Source: Saprospiraceae bacterium
GTDB lineage: Bacteria; Bacteroidota; Bacteroidia; Chitinophagales; Saprospiraceae
Direction: 5' to 3'
Length of the DNA: 64,000 bases
Assembly (NCBI GenBank): GCA_028280415.1
Contig: JANQLV010000079.1
Span: 32,060-96,059, forward strand
In this document: positions 10,653 to 18,182 of the stretch, piece by piece
Layout: each line of letters starts with the position of its first letter
Position numbering within the stretch: position 1 is the stretch's first letter
The notes under the pieces: model-generated
Told to the model about the DNA's origin: nothing
What the model saw: the letters and a program-made list of their open reading frames with translations, nothing else
The model's database searches: none
Made by a program: the position numbers and the translations under genes

Positions 10653-11243
10653 ATGAAAAAGCTATTTGCAGTTTTAGGTTCATTAATATTAAGTTTGACT
10701 ATTTTAAATAATATAAACGCTCAATGTAGTTCCCAAAAATCTTCTTACCGTGAAAGAGCCAAAGCCACGGCTGCCAGTCAGGAGGTCAATGTTGAAAAAG
10801 ATATTGTTTCCTATCTCGTAAAATCAGAAAATCATACAACATTAGTAGCTGCAGTAAAGGCAGCCAGTCTCGTAAGTACTTTACAAGGTGAAGGCCCTTT
10901 TACGGTATTCGCTCCGGTAAATAGTGCTTTCGAAAAATTACCCGCAGGAACGGTAGAGACGCTGCTCAAACCCGAAAACAAAGCAAGCCTTACCAAAGTA
11001 TTGACTTATCACGTTATCGCAGGTAAATTCGACGCCGCTACAATTGTTAATGCAATTAAAGCGGGTAAGGGTAAAGCAGTACTAAGAACCGTAAGTGGTA
11101 ACAAGCTAACGGCTATGATGAACGGTTCTCGCGATGTACTATTAAAAGATGAGAAGGGGAATATAGCGAATGTATCCATTTACGATATTATACAGAAAAA
11201 TGGTGTAATCCATGTAATTGATTCCCTTGTTTTACCCAAGTAA
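10653..11243 (+). CDS. Exported fasciclin (FAS1) domain protein
   Basis: This 196-residue protein has a signal peptide (about 1-24, MKKLFAVLGSLILSLTILNN, cleavage after NAQ) and a single FAS1 domain (about 55-195). FAS1 hallmarks are HTTLVAAVKAASLVSTLQGE, GPFTVFAPVNSAFEKLPAG, LTKVLTYHVIAGKF and NGVIHVIDSLVLPK. The frame is open upstream to 10482, but the ATG at 10653 gives a clean signal peptide and is preferred. FAS1 proteins act in adhesion and surface interactions. This one faces the SigK/RskA-like pair, matching the arrangement in which mycobacterial SigK controls the fasciclin-type proteins MPT70 and MPT83. The second residue after the predicted signal is a cysteine, but the sequence before it is not a good lipobox. 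Confidence 0.9.
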   Translation: MKKLFAVLGSLILSLTILNNINAQCSSQKSSYRERAKATAASQEVNVEKDIVSYLVKSENHTTLVAAVKAASLVSTLQGEGPFTVFAPVNSAFEKLPAGTVETLLKPENKASLTKVLTYHVIAGKFDAATIVNAIKAGKGKAVLRTVSGNKLTAMMNGSRDVLLKDEKGNIANVSIYDIIQKNGVIHVIDSLVLPK

Positions 11244-11258
11244 AAATATTGATGAAGT

Positions 11259-11299
11259 TTTAGGTTTTAGACTACTTATACGAGTAGCTAAAACCTAAA
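11259..11299 (+). terminator. Long hairpin after the fasciclin gene
   Basis: TTTAGGTTTTAG-A-CTACT pairs with AGTAG-CTAAAACCTAAA across a 6-nt loop, giving 17 base pairs with one bulged A. No immediate T-run follows on the plus strand, so termination is likely but not textbook. Confidence 0.6.
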
Positions 11300-11338
11300 C
11301 TCATATCCTTTTAAACTCCAGCCAGCTGTTTTGAAAAG

Positions 11339-11394
11339 AAAGCCCGGAGACAAATTTTTGAGTAAAAGCACAGCTAGGACTCCATCGGGCTTTT
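11339..11394. terminator. Hairpin with long loop between fasciclin and PfkB genes
   Basis: AAAGCCCG (11339-11346) pairs with CGGGCTTT (11386-11393), and inside it GAG pairs with CTC around a roughly 30-nt loop. Short T-runs flank it on both strands, so it could terminate in either direction. A regulatory leader is also possible. The remaining DNA to 11649 shows nothing else. Confidence 0.4.
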
Positions 11395-11649
11395 CCAGCT
11401 ATGATCTCCCGCTATTTCTCCTGTGCATTCTTTTCTACTTCTCCTTTTCAATACAGAATCAGGCAGATCGAATTTCAGGCTATTGCATTTTTGCTTCGGC
11501 TGGATAGTTTTTGTATAAATTCCCAGCTTTTTAGTAATGATAATCCCATAATTTGCGATTTTTGGTATATTCACAAAGGATCAAATTATAGGTATAAAAT
11601 ATCAGGCCCTGAAGACGGCTTGATGCAATTTTTTAAAACAATACACAAT

Positions 11650-12624
11650 ATGAGAATTGCTATTCTGGGACCGATCCCCAGAGATCATATCACTACACAT
11701 AAAGGGGAAATCGTAGAAAAATATGGTTGTATTACACATCCTGCAATAGCTTTATCAAAATTGACGGATGATACAGTAGAAATCATTCCGGTCAGCCATG
11801 TCCATAAGAAAGATGAAGGACCTATCAAATCGCTTTTTGCACCATATAAAAATATCAATACAGACTTCATTACTTCGGAAGCAGATCAAGGAGATGTTAT
11901 CAGTTTGAAGTTTTTGGATCAAAACCACCGGGAAGAGAAACAACTGGCATTTATGAATCCCATTCTGCCGGAAGATGTGGTGAAGCTACTGGATTGTGAC
12001 ATTTTTGTTTTTCTACCAATCACTGATTTTGAAATTGCTTTGGACACCTTGAAATATATCAAAGCCAATAGCAAAGGGAAAATTATTTTTGATGCACATG
12101 GGCCAACAAATACCGTGACCAAAACGGGTAGTCGCTACCACAAATTCTGGATCGATCAGGATCAATGGTTTCCATACATTGATATTTTAAAAATGAATCT
12201 GGAGGAGGCTAATTGCTGTCTGTTTAAAAAGGAATACAGTCCGGAGCAATTAGAAAATGAATTACACGAAGACGAAAGTCAGCTACATGTATTGGGGCAA
12301 CGTTGTATTGAAAAAGGCGTTAAAGCATTGATCATTACGCTCGACGAAAGAGGCTGTCTGATTTACAGCGAAGAAAATGGCCAGCTTCAAGAACAATTCG
12401 TCCCTTCTATAAAGGTAGATCATGTAGTGGATACGACAGGTTGTGGAGATTCTTTTGCTGGCGGTTTGGCTTTTGGCTTGCTTCAGGAAGCAGAAAATTA
12501 TGTCCTGGCCGCAAAATACGGAAATGCTCTTGGCGCGCAGCGTACACAAGGAAAGACCTTTGAAGTTTTCAAAAATCTGGAAGAAACGAAGCATATGTTA
12601 TTGGAATACTATGGCCAATTGTAG
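11650..12624 (+). CDS. PfkB-family (ribokinase-like) sugar or nucleoside kinase
   Basis: This is a 324-residue cytoplasmic kinase of the ribokinase/PfkB superfamily. The C-terminal signature VVDTTGCGDSFAGGLAFGLL carries the catalytic base D267 and the anion hole GCG. A KMNLEEA motif (about 181-187) and LIITLDERG (about 228-235) are also typical of the family. The N-terminus MRIAILGPIPRDHITTHKGE supports the ATG at 11650; the open frame continues upstream to 11401, but that part is low-complexity and crosses the hairpin region. The substrate is not evident. Pseudouridine kinase (PsuK) is in this family and psuG lies 2.7 kb away, but the two are separated by divergent genes, so that link is only a guess. 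Confidence 0.88.
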   Translation: MRIAILGPIPRDHITTHKGEIVEKYGCITHPAIALSKLTDDTVEIIPVSHVHKKDEGPIKSLFAPYKNINTDFITSEADQGDVISLKFLDQNHREEKQLAFMNPILPEDVVKLLDCDIFVFLPITDFEIALDTLKYIKANSKGKIIFDAHGPTNTVTKTGSRYHKFWIDQDQWFPYIDILKMNLEEANCCLFKKEYSPEQLENELHEDESQLHVLGQRCIEKGVKALIITLDERGCLIYSEENGQLQEQFVPSIKVDHVVDTTGCGDSFAGGLAFGLLQEAENYVLAAKYGNALGAQRTQGKTFEVFKNLEETKHMLLEYYGQL

Positions 12625-12705
12625 CATCAATCGGCTTCATTCAAGTTGCGAGACTATTTGGATTGATATTTAATTGATTCTTAAGCGATTTTGGAATGAT
12701 TCCGG

Positions 12706-12725
12706 GGGCTTTATGCCCTTTTCTT
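12706..12725 (+). terminator. Short terminator-like hairpin after the PfkB kinase
   Basis: GGGC-TTTAT-GCCC is followed by TTTTCTT. The stem is only four to five pairs but is GC-only with a T-rich tail, 82 bp after the stop codon. Confidence 0.4.
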
Positions 12726-13045
12726 GACTATTTTTTACTCTCAGGCCGTTTTTTTAATGAATATGCTCACCATTAATAGTGATTTTTTTAAAAAGTATAT
12801 CGGATAAAAATAATGAAATACCTTTTTTAGAAAAAATGTTTGATATTTATTGTAACCTATGGTACGACAAAACGTAAACATAAAAAACAAGGCTACTTTA
12901 GAAAAAGTGTATTACTATTCATATTAAGTTTAAATTTTATTTATTATATTTACATTAACGTAAATCTTTTTAGAAAAATGCATTGCATTCTATTAAAATG
13001 CTTATTATCTTTCGAGAGATTTATTTAAGTAATTTTTGTTAAACA
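12726..13045. other. Very AT-rich intergenic DNA
   Basis: This stretch is conspicuously AT-rich with runs of T and A. The one open frame in it (12840-13028) encodes a Lys/Ile/Phe-rich peptide of no recognisable type and is probably chance. It leads into the promoter and operator-like repeats at 13046-13119. Confidence 0.5.
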
Positions 13046-13119
13046 CTTTACAATAATATGAGTTAATACATATACATACCTTTACAATAATAATTCAAAA
13101 TTATTTATTTTTGTAAAGG
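13046..13119 (+). promoter_or_regulatory. Three CTTTACAA half-sites overlapping a -7-like box
   Basis: A 13-bp direct repeat CTTTACAATAATA occurs at 13046-13058 and 13080-13092. An inverted copy TTGTAAAG lies at 13111-13118, making CCTTTACAA/TTGTAAAGG a perfect 9-bp inverted repeat. TATTTTTG at 13106-13113 matches the Bacteroidota -7 consensus TAnnTTTG, but I see no TTG at the right distance upstream. The cluster lies just before the ATG at 13127, so it may be the promoter/operator of the broken gene there. Confidence 0.4.
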
Positions 13120-13126
13120 CTGAAAT

Positions 13127-13612
13127 ATGAAAGAGCTAGTTTTGAGTTTTCCTAAAGCTAATAAACCTCCTATCGACTCTCTCCGTTTAAGCGACGACTC
13201 GCTGTTAATTAAATTCAATTCCTAGCAACTTCAACACCAGAATATATCAGATTATTCTTGATGTATGTCCCAATTATATTGTTATTGGGCTGTCTAATAA
13301 ATTTGTGTTTGCTTTGTTTGCTGAAACCTCTGAGTATTTAGAACATAACATAATCATGAATAGTACATCTAAACTATTTGTTTTGTCCGATAAGCAAGTT
13401 GCGGTTTCAATTTGTTCGAATACCAGGCAAGGCAAGAGATAAAAGACTTATTTATACCTGATCAGATTATACATTTTCTATTGTGCTGCAGTCAGTTCAG
13501 TGTATATCAAAATAATGAGAGCGGAGGTTTGCAGCACTGGTCAAACGGCGCAAGTCGTTTGCACCAGTGTTTTTACCTTCATTTAGTTCCTATACGACAA
13601 CTCCAAGAATAA
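13127..13612 (+). pseudogene. Probable frameshifted small gene, unknown function
   Basis: From ATG 13127 the frame gives a 32-residue peptide beginning MKELVLSFPKANKPPIDSLR and ending at TAG 13223. A protein-like frame shifted by one base is open over 13209-13442, with NFNTRIYQIILDVCPNYIVI then GLSNKFVFALFAETSEYLEH. A third frame continues from about 13412 to 13612 (EYQARQEIKDLFIPDQ). Residue composition looks protein-like, a -7-like box and repeats precede it, and a good terminator follows inside its end at 13535. I read this as the remains of a gene of roughly 100-160 residues with one or two frameshifts. A non-coding RNA or chance frames are the alternatives. I recognise no family. Confidence 0.3.
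13535..13574 (+). terminator. Rho-independent terminator, plus strand
   Basis: CACTGGTCAAACG pairs with CGTTTGcACCAGTG (one bulged C) around the loop GCGCAAGT, followed by TTTTT. This 13-bp stem implies that something upstream on the plus strand is or was transcribed. Confidence 0.75.
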
Positions 13613-13643
13613 AAAAGGCCTTCGAAAAATATTCGAAGGCCTT
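13611..13643 (-). terminator. Rho-independent terminator of the BlaR1/PDZ operon
   Basis: On the minus strand AAGGCCTTCGAA pairs perfectly with TTCGAAGGCCTT around a 5-nt loop and is followed by a T-run. It lies 22 bp beyond the stop codon of the PDZ gene. Confidence 0.88.
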
Positions 13644-13665
13644 CATTTATACTAAACTTATTAAA

Positions 13666-15267
13666 TTATTGCAAGATTATTTTTTCGGTAAAGATTCGGT
13701 TACCCTGTCTGATACTAAGCAGTAAAGTACCCTTGGCAGCTCTGCTGATATCTATTACTTTACTGTATGAACCGTCAAAATCAACAACTTCCTCCTGATA
13801 AATCTGTCTTCCGCTTATGTCCGTGATTAGAATATCTGTTGATCCCGGAGCTGCAGAAAACTGTAGTGTAAACTTACTGTCAGTTGGATTCGGGAAAATA
13901 TCAATCTCTTCCAAATCCAGGATATTATTAGATGGTTTACTGTCCTCTGTTCTTGAATCAGCACCCTCTTCTTCAACTACTGTCTCTTTTACAGGTTCTG
14001 TTTCTATATTTTTCTTACGTTTTTTGACAATTATTTTATATGGATTTTCTCCCTGGATTTCAATTTCTTCAACTTTAATCACTTGTCTTTCCATCTCATC
14101 TTCTTCCCAATCGACATCAAGCTCTTTCGCTACTTCCTTAATGACGAAGCCATTATTACAAGCTTTTAAAGTTGCTTCAGCCTGCATACTTTGTCCATCC
14201 CGCAGATAATCAACCATTACCACGCCTCCCGTTTCATAATCTCCAACAATATCTAATACATCTTGAATACTTAGCACAGATTGCCCATTGATATTGGTGA
14301 TAACATCATCCTTCAACAAGCCTGCATCTTCCGCCCCGCTGCCTGCTATTACGTCGATAATATTTACCCCTTTTGCTGATGTTCCTTCGACCACCTTTGT
14401 TTCTACACCGTTAATATTTTCAACATGTTTAGTTTGACCGATCATTACGCCAAGGCAGGCCCGATTGGGAACATCTTTCGATTTGATGAAGTAGATATTT
14501 TCATCATTTAACCTTTCAATATTAAAATGAGACTCTTCCTCATTGAGTATTTCTTCAATATCAGAAGGAATTAATTCCCCATTTTCCAATTCTATTTCTA
14601 TGTCTTCAATTGCTCTTTCTTCCCAATCGATATCCGTTTCCCTTTCCAATTCTATTTCCTCAATTACGGGACTGGCACAAGCTTTTAAAACTGCTTCTAC
14701 TTGTGTAGGCTGTCCATCCCGGAGATAAGCCACTGTCACCACTCCGCCTTCATCAAAAGGTTTCAGGACATCCAGAACATCTTGAACAGAAGCTACCGAT
14801 TGACCATTAATATTTGTAATGACATCTTCTGAAAGTAAGCCTGCATCTTCTGCACCACTATCATTTATTACATCTATAATGGCTACTCCAATCTCAGAAT
14901 CACCTTCCATTTCTATTATTTCTTCTCCGTTTATATTTTCAACGATCTTTTTTTGACCAATCCTTACACCAAGACAGGCGCGATTAGGTGTGTTTTTCAC
15001 ACTACCTATGAGGTAGTGATCACCATTAATTATCCGAGCTTTTCTTTTTAGTTGCCCCTTTTTTTTGACATTATACACTTCTACACCGTTAATATTTTCC
15101 TTAACGATTCGCTCAGTATTTACATTACCATTTTCATCAGTCGTTTTAGTGATGATAACTACTTTTTCTTTTTTTTCTGCGGGAGCTTCCTGTTGAGCCA
15201 TAAGTGTACCTGTGCCAAGAATCAGCAGGAATGCTACAAATTTGAGATTGGATAATATTTTTTTCAT
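13666..15267 (-). CDS. Exported double-PDZ protein with T9SS type A sorting domain
   Basis: This 533-residue protein has a signal peptide (about 1-25, ending TLMAQ). Two closely similar PDZ modules lie at about 93-192 and 265-365. Each begins RACLGV and contains NING and AGLL-D-VITNINGQSV-S-QDVLD. Acidic Glu-rich linkers separate them. The C-terminus (about 455-533) is a type A T9SS sorting domain: DIFPNPTDSKFTLQFS, ITDISGRQIYQEE and IFTEKIILQ. The near-duplicate PDZ units suggest internal duplication. No protease domain is present, so it probably binds peptides or protein tails at the cell surface. It is the last gene of the leftward BlaI/BlaR1 module, 42 bp after the BlaR1-like gene, so it may act with that membrane sensor. 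Confidence 0.88.
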   Translation of the reverse strand: MKKILSNLKFVAFLLILGTGTLMAQQEAPAEKKEKVVIITKTTDENGNVNTERIVKENINGVEVYNVKKKGQLKRKARIINGDHYLIGSVKNTPNRACLGVRIGQKKIVENINGEEIIEMEGDSEIGVAIIDVINDSGAEDAGLLSEDVITNINGQSVASVQDVLDVLKPFDEGGVVTVAYLRDGQPTQVEAVLKACASPVIEEIELERETDIDWEERAIEDIEIELENGELIPSDIEEILNEEESHFNIERLNDENIYFIKSKDVPNRACLGVMIGQTKHVENINGVETKVVEGTSAKGVNIIDVIAGSGAEDAGLLKDDVITNINGQSVLSIQDVLDIVGDYETGGVVMVDYLRDGQSMQAEATLKACNNGFVIKEVAKELDVDWEEDEMERQVIKVEEIEIQGENPYKIIVKKRKKNIETEPVKETVVEEEGADSRTEDSKPSNNILDLEEIDIFPNPTDSKFTLQFSAAPGSTDILITDISGRQIYQEEVVDFDGSYSKVIDISRAAKGTLLLSIRQGNRIFTEKIILQ

Positions 15268-15309
15268 TTCTTAAAATTGATATTTGTAAAAATCTGGATT
15301 AACGTTCAA

Positions 15310-17610
15310 TTAGTTAGGGCTGCTTGTGCTCATTTGAAATTTTGATTTTCCTTTCAATTCATTGCCTGAAAGTTCTTTATAAAGCTTTAAGTACTTTTCC
15401 AGCAGTGCTTTGGATTGTTTCTCTTTATTAACTTTTAATTTTGATTCACTTAGCGAAAAGCTAAAATTATCCGAATCCTCAATCAAGCCATCTTTTTTCA
15501 ACTCAGAAATTATTCTTTGAGTTAGCCTATCACTTCGAAGAACTTCATAGCGTCGTTTCAGTTCTTCTTCTTTTCCTGTCTGGTAGAGTTTATATCTTTT
15601 GGCTAATAGCTCTTTATTCCTCCTGATTTGTCTATCTTCCCGAAGGGCTTTAGTTTCAGCTCTGAGTTTATTCTGGTTTCTTTCAAATGCTACCTGTCTT
15701 TCAGCCAGTTCTCTTTTAAGAAGGGCCAGTTCTTTTTTCTGTAGTTCTGTCAACTGGGACCGCTCCTGATGCATTTCCGTTATCCGGTCAATTAATGCCT
15801 CATTATAATATCTCTTATAAATCTTCGCCAATTCCTCGGGCATTGTATCCGAATCAGAAAAATAAAATCCCGGTTTTCTATAGGTTTTTAATTCCTGCAA
15901 TCTATCCTCCCTGGCTTTTTCAAACCAATCTATTTGATTATCTCTAAACTTTTCATGAAAATCAAATGTGACAGAGTCCGCCTGAATTCTTGCCTCATTA
16001 AAAACCCGAAACGGTTCTTTAAAATGGTAGATATAATTATCCGCGAGTAAGGCTGTATCTCCATTTTCAAGTACTTCTCCCTCAACAAGAAATAAATCAT
16101 TCGCATCATCTACAATAATTTCAACTGGCTCGTTATTACCTACACCTTCTACAACAATCACCATTTTACCATCTTCATCAGTGCTTCGCGTAACGGAGCT
16201 TTGCTTTGATAAAAAGCCTGGAAACCTTGCATTTGATCGACCAATAACAAGCGGATGTTGTGATCCGATGTTTTCAATTCTGGGCCAATGGATTTCTTCC
16301 TCTTCTACCTGCTCAACTATTACTTTTCCTTCCAGCTCAAAAGAGTTGTAAGCATCCAATTCTTCTTTCGGAATACGTTTACCGTCCAGTTCTGCTTCGA
16401 TTACATTCCCTTTTTTCTGTTTGAGTTTAAGAACATTTCCTTCCAGCACTTTCCGCTCCTCCGGAACAGAATCCATGACAACCATTACTTCGAAAAATTC
16501 TTTCTCCACTTCATGTTCCAGGTAGGCATTTTCCAGTTCTATTTCTGTTTCAAAGTCAGACTGTTGCGCTAAGTCCTGTTGGGATTTACCTGCACTAACG
16601 GACATAAACAGAACCGCGATCAGTAAAAAGCAGGTTGCCGTCAGTCGTTCGATAATATTCGAACGGTTTTGAGGCTGGTTCAATATTCTTTTAATCCTGT
16701 TCAGTAGTTGATTCCGTTGCCCGGAAAAAGGCATGGCAAAGCCGGGAGTATAAGCCTTCAGTTCCTGTAGCCGAACTAGTGCTTTGGCATAATCCAGAGA
16801 ATTTCCACTTACCCGAATTGCAATATCATCACAGCAATTTTCACGTTCCAATCGGATATTACCGGATATCCACCAAACTGCAGGATGATAATAGAAGAAT
16901 ACCTCGATAAATGACATGATGATATTTAATAGAAAGTCATTTCGAAAGACATGCGCTAATTCATGAGCAATTACCGCTTCAATTTCTTTTTCATCCAATT
17001 GATTAACCGCGCCAATCGGCATAAGGATAATCGGTTTGAAATAACCAATAACCATTGGTACTTTTACAGAAGCAGATTCCAGAATGCCAACCATTTTTTT
17101 GGTAGGGATTTTTGCCGCTATATTCTGAACTTTCTTTTGCCAGTAAGGTGATAAGGGAGCAACGCGGTGATGTTTGAGCCTTTGCACGTACACTAATCCT
17201 CCCAGCAAGCGAAGAACAAAAAAGGCAACCCCTACTAACCAAAGCAGGACAATCAGGGGTAAATGTTCATTAAAATAATCTATGCAGGACTGGGTGACAC
17301 CTTGTAAGAGACCAGTATCTGCGGCAGTAGCAGCATGTAACTCGGGGACTACCATATTTACCAGATGGTGATCTGAAGCCGTAGCTGCAGTATCAAGATA
17401 CCATATAAAGGTACATACCGCACTGATGAAGACGAGGAACAATGAAAAAGTCGCTACCTCATAACGAAGTCTGGAGGATTTTTTTCTGAAAACTTGTAAT
17501 GTTATAGCCATCAAAACTGCAATTAGAAATCCTTGCCAGAGAGAGTGCATCACTGTCCAGCCCAACGCATAGATTAAATCTTCTGATATAAATTGTTGTA
17601 TGACATCCAT
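15310..17610 (-). CDS. BlaR1/MecR1-like M56 membrane metalloprotease with long C-terminal extension
   Basis: This 766-residue polytopic protein is the likely signal transducer for the BlaI repressor encoded upstream. Hydrophobic segments lie at about 18-40, 54-72, 118-140, 225-246 and 323-340. The M56 zinc site is H216-E-L-A-H220 in VIAHELAHVFRNDFL, with E257 in RLERENCCDD as probable third ligand. BlaR1 proteins normally end in an extracytoplasmic penicillin-binding domain. Here there is instead a roughly 425-residue extension (about 341-766), first acidic and beta-like, then highly charged and probably coiled coil (about 580-766), with no SxxK/SxN/KTG set recognisable to me. It therefore probably senses something other than beta-lactams. 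Downstream it is followed after 42 bp by a double-PDZ T9SS protein. Confidence 0.85.
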   Translation of the reverse strand: MDVIQQFISEDLIYALGWTVMHSLWQGFLIAVLMAITLQVFRKKSSRLRYEVATFSLFLVFISAVCTFIWYLDTAATASDHHLVNMVVPELHAATAADTGLLQGVTQSCIDYFNEHLPLIVLLWLVGVAFFVLRLLGGLVYVQRLKHHRVAPLSPYWQKKVQNIAAKIPTKKMVGILESASVKVPMVIGYFKPIILMPIGAVNQLDEKEIEAVIAHELAHVFRNDFLLNIIMSFIEVFFYYHPAVWWISGNIRLERENCCDDIAIRVSGNSLDYAKALVRLQELKAYTPGFAMPFSGQRNQLLNRIKRILNQPQNRSNIIERLTATCFLLIAVLFMSVSAGKSQQDLAQQSDFETEIELENAYLEHEVEKEFFEVMVVMDSVPEERKVLEGNVLKLKQKKGNVIEAELDGKRIPKEELDAYNSFELEGKVIVEQVEEEEIHWPRIENIGSQHPLVIGRSNARFPGFLSKQSSVTRSTDEDGKMVIVVEGVGNNEPVEIIVDDANDLFLVEGEVLENGDTALLADNYIYHFKEPFRVFNEARIQADSVTFDFHEKFRDNQIDWFEKAREDRLQELKTYRKPGFYFSDSDTMPEELAKIYKRYYNEALIDRITEMHQERSQLTELQKKELALLKRELAERQVAFERNQNKLRAETKALREDRQIRRNKELLAKRYKLYQTGKEEELKRRYEVLRSDRLTQRIISELKKDGLIEDSDNFSFSLSESKLKVNKEKQSKALLEKYLKLYKELSGNELKGKSKFQMSTSSPN

Positions 17611-17718
17611 GATATAATAGCTTTTTAATTGTCTATTTTAAATTCCTGAAAAATTGAATTTTAAACGATGTTGAATCATTATATATATATTATGCATCCA
17701 ATCCTCAAGCATTAATTA

Positions 17719-18105
17719 TTAAGATTTTTTCTCGATCCGATCGATCAATGCTTTAATCTCTTTAAGTTCTTCATCCGAAGCCTTGTGATTGCCAAGCGCC
17801 TGCATCACCATTTTCATCGCAGAGCCTCGAAAAGTAGCATCCACAAATTTTTGAAGCAACCGTTTCTGAGTGTCCTCTTCGCTAATCGCCGCAGCATAGA
17901 TATGAGTACGACTCTCTGTATTCCGGTTTACCAGACCTTTATCCGCCATGATTTGCATGATTTTTAAAGTGGTGGTATAGCCTACTTCACGTTGTTCATT
18001 GAGTTTATCATTGACCTGCCGGACAGAAGCGGGACCATTTTCCCAGAGAATTTGTAGAATTTCCAATTCCCCTTCCGTAGGTTTCAATTTATTGTCATCA
18101 CTCAT
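17719..18105 (-). CDS. BlaI/MecI-family transcriptional repressor
   Basis: This 128-residue winged-helix repressor has the DNA-binding domain at about 5-75: LKPTEGELEILQILWENG, ASVRQVNDKL and GYTTTLKIMQIMADKGLV. A C-terminal dimerisation helix pair follows. In the known systems an activated M56 protein leads to BlaI cleavage and loss of DNA binding. Here the BlaR1-like gene follows after 108 bp, so the pairing is canonical. The likely binding sites are the three TACGAA-N4-TTCGTA palindromes at 19111-19183, one of which sits between the promoter boxes reading toward this gene. An imperfect GTTATG...CATAAC repeat at about 18134-18170 may be a second, weaker site. Confidence 0.9.
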   Translation of the reverse strand: MSDDNKLKPTEGELEILQILWENGPASVRQVNDKLNEQREVGYTTTLKIMQIMADKGLVNRNTESRTHIYAAAISEEDTQKRLLQKFVDATFRGSAMKMVMQALGNHKASDEELKEIKALIDRIEKKS

Positions 18106-18182
18106 TTTGAAATGATTTTCTGATTAATAATTTGTTATGCCTGACTTTTTTAATCAAGGTCAACATAACTTTGCATTTATGT

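Noticed and set aside
11401..11649. N-terminal extension of the PfkB kinase
   Set aside because: The 83 residues before MRIAILGPIP do not fit the family, whose first strand begins at that methionine.
12840..13028. A 62-codon open frame in the AT-rich gap
   Set aside because: The composition (Lys, Ile, Phe, Tyr) is what AT-rich DNA gives by chance, and there is no recognisable motif or promoter.
13930..15030. Long near-repeats inside the 533-residue PDZ gene as a possible mobile or regulatory repeat
   Set aside because: They are explained by duplication of the PDZ domain coding sequence.
15310..17610. Calling this gene a beta-lactam resistance sensor
   Set aside because: The M56 membrane domain is clear, but I find no penicillin-binding motif set in the C-terminal half and no beta-lactamase gene nearby.
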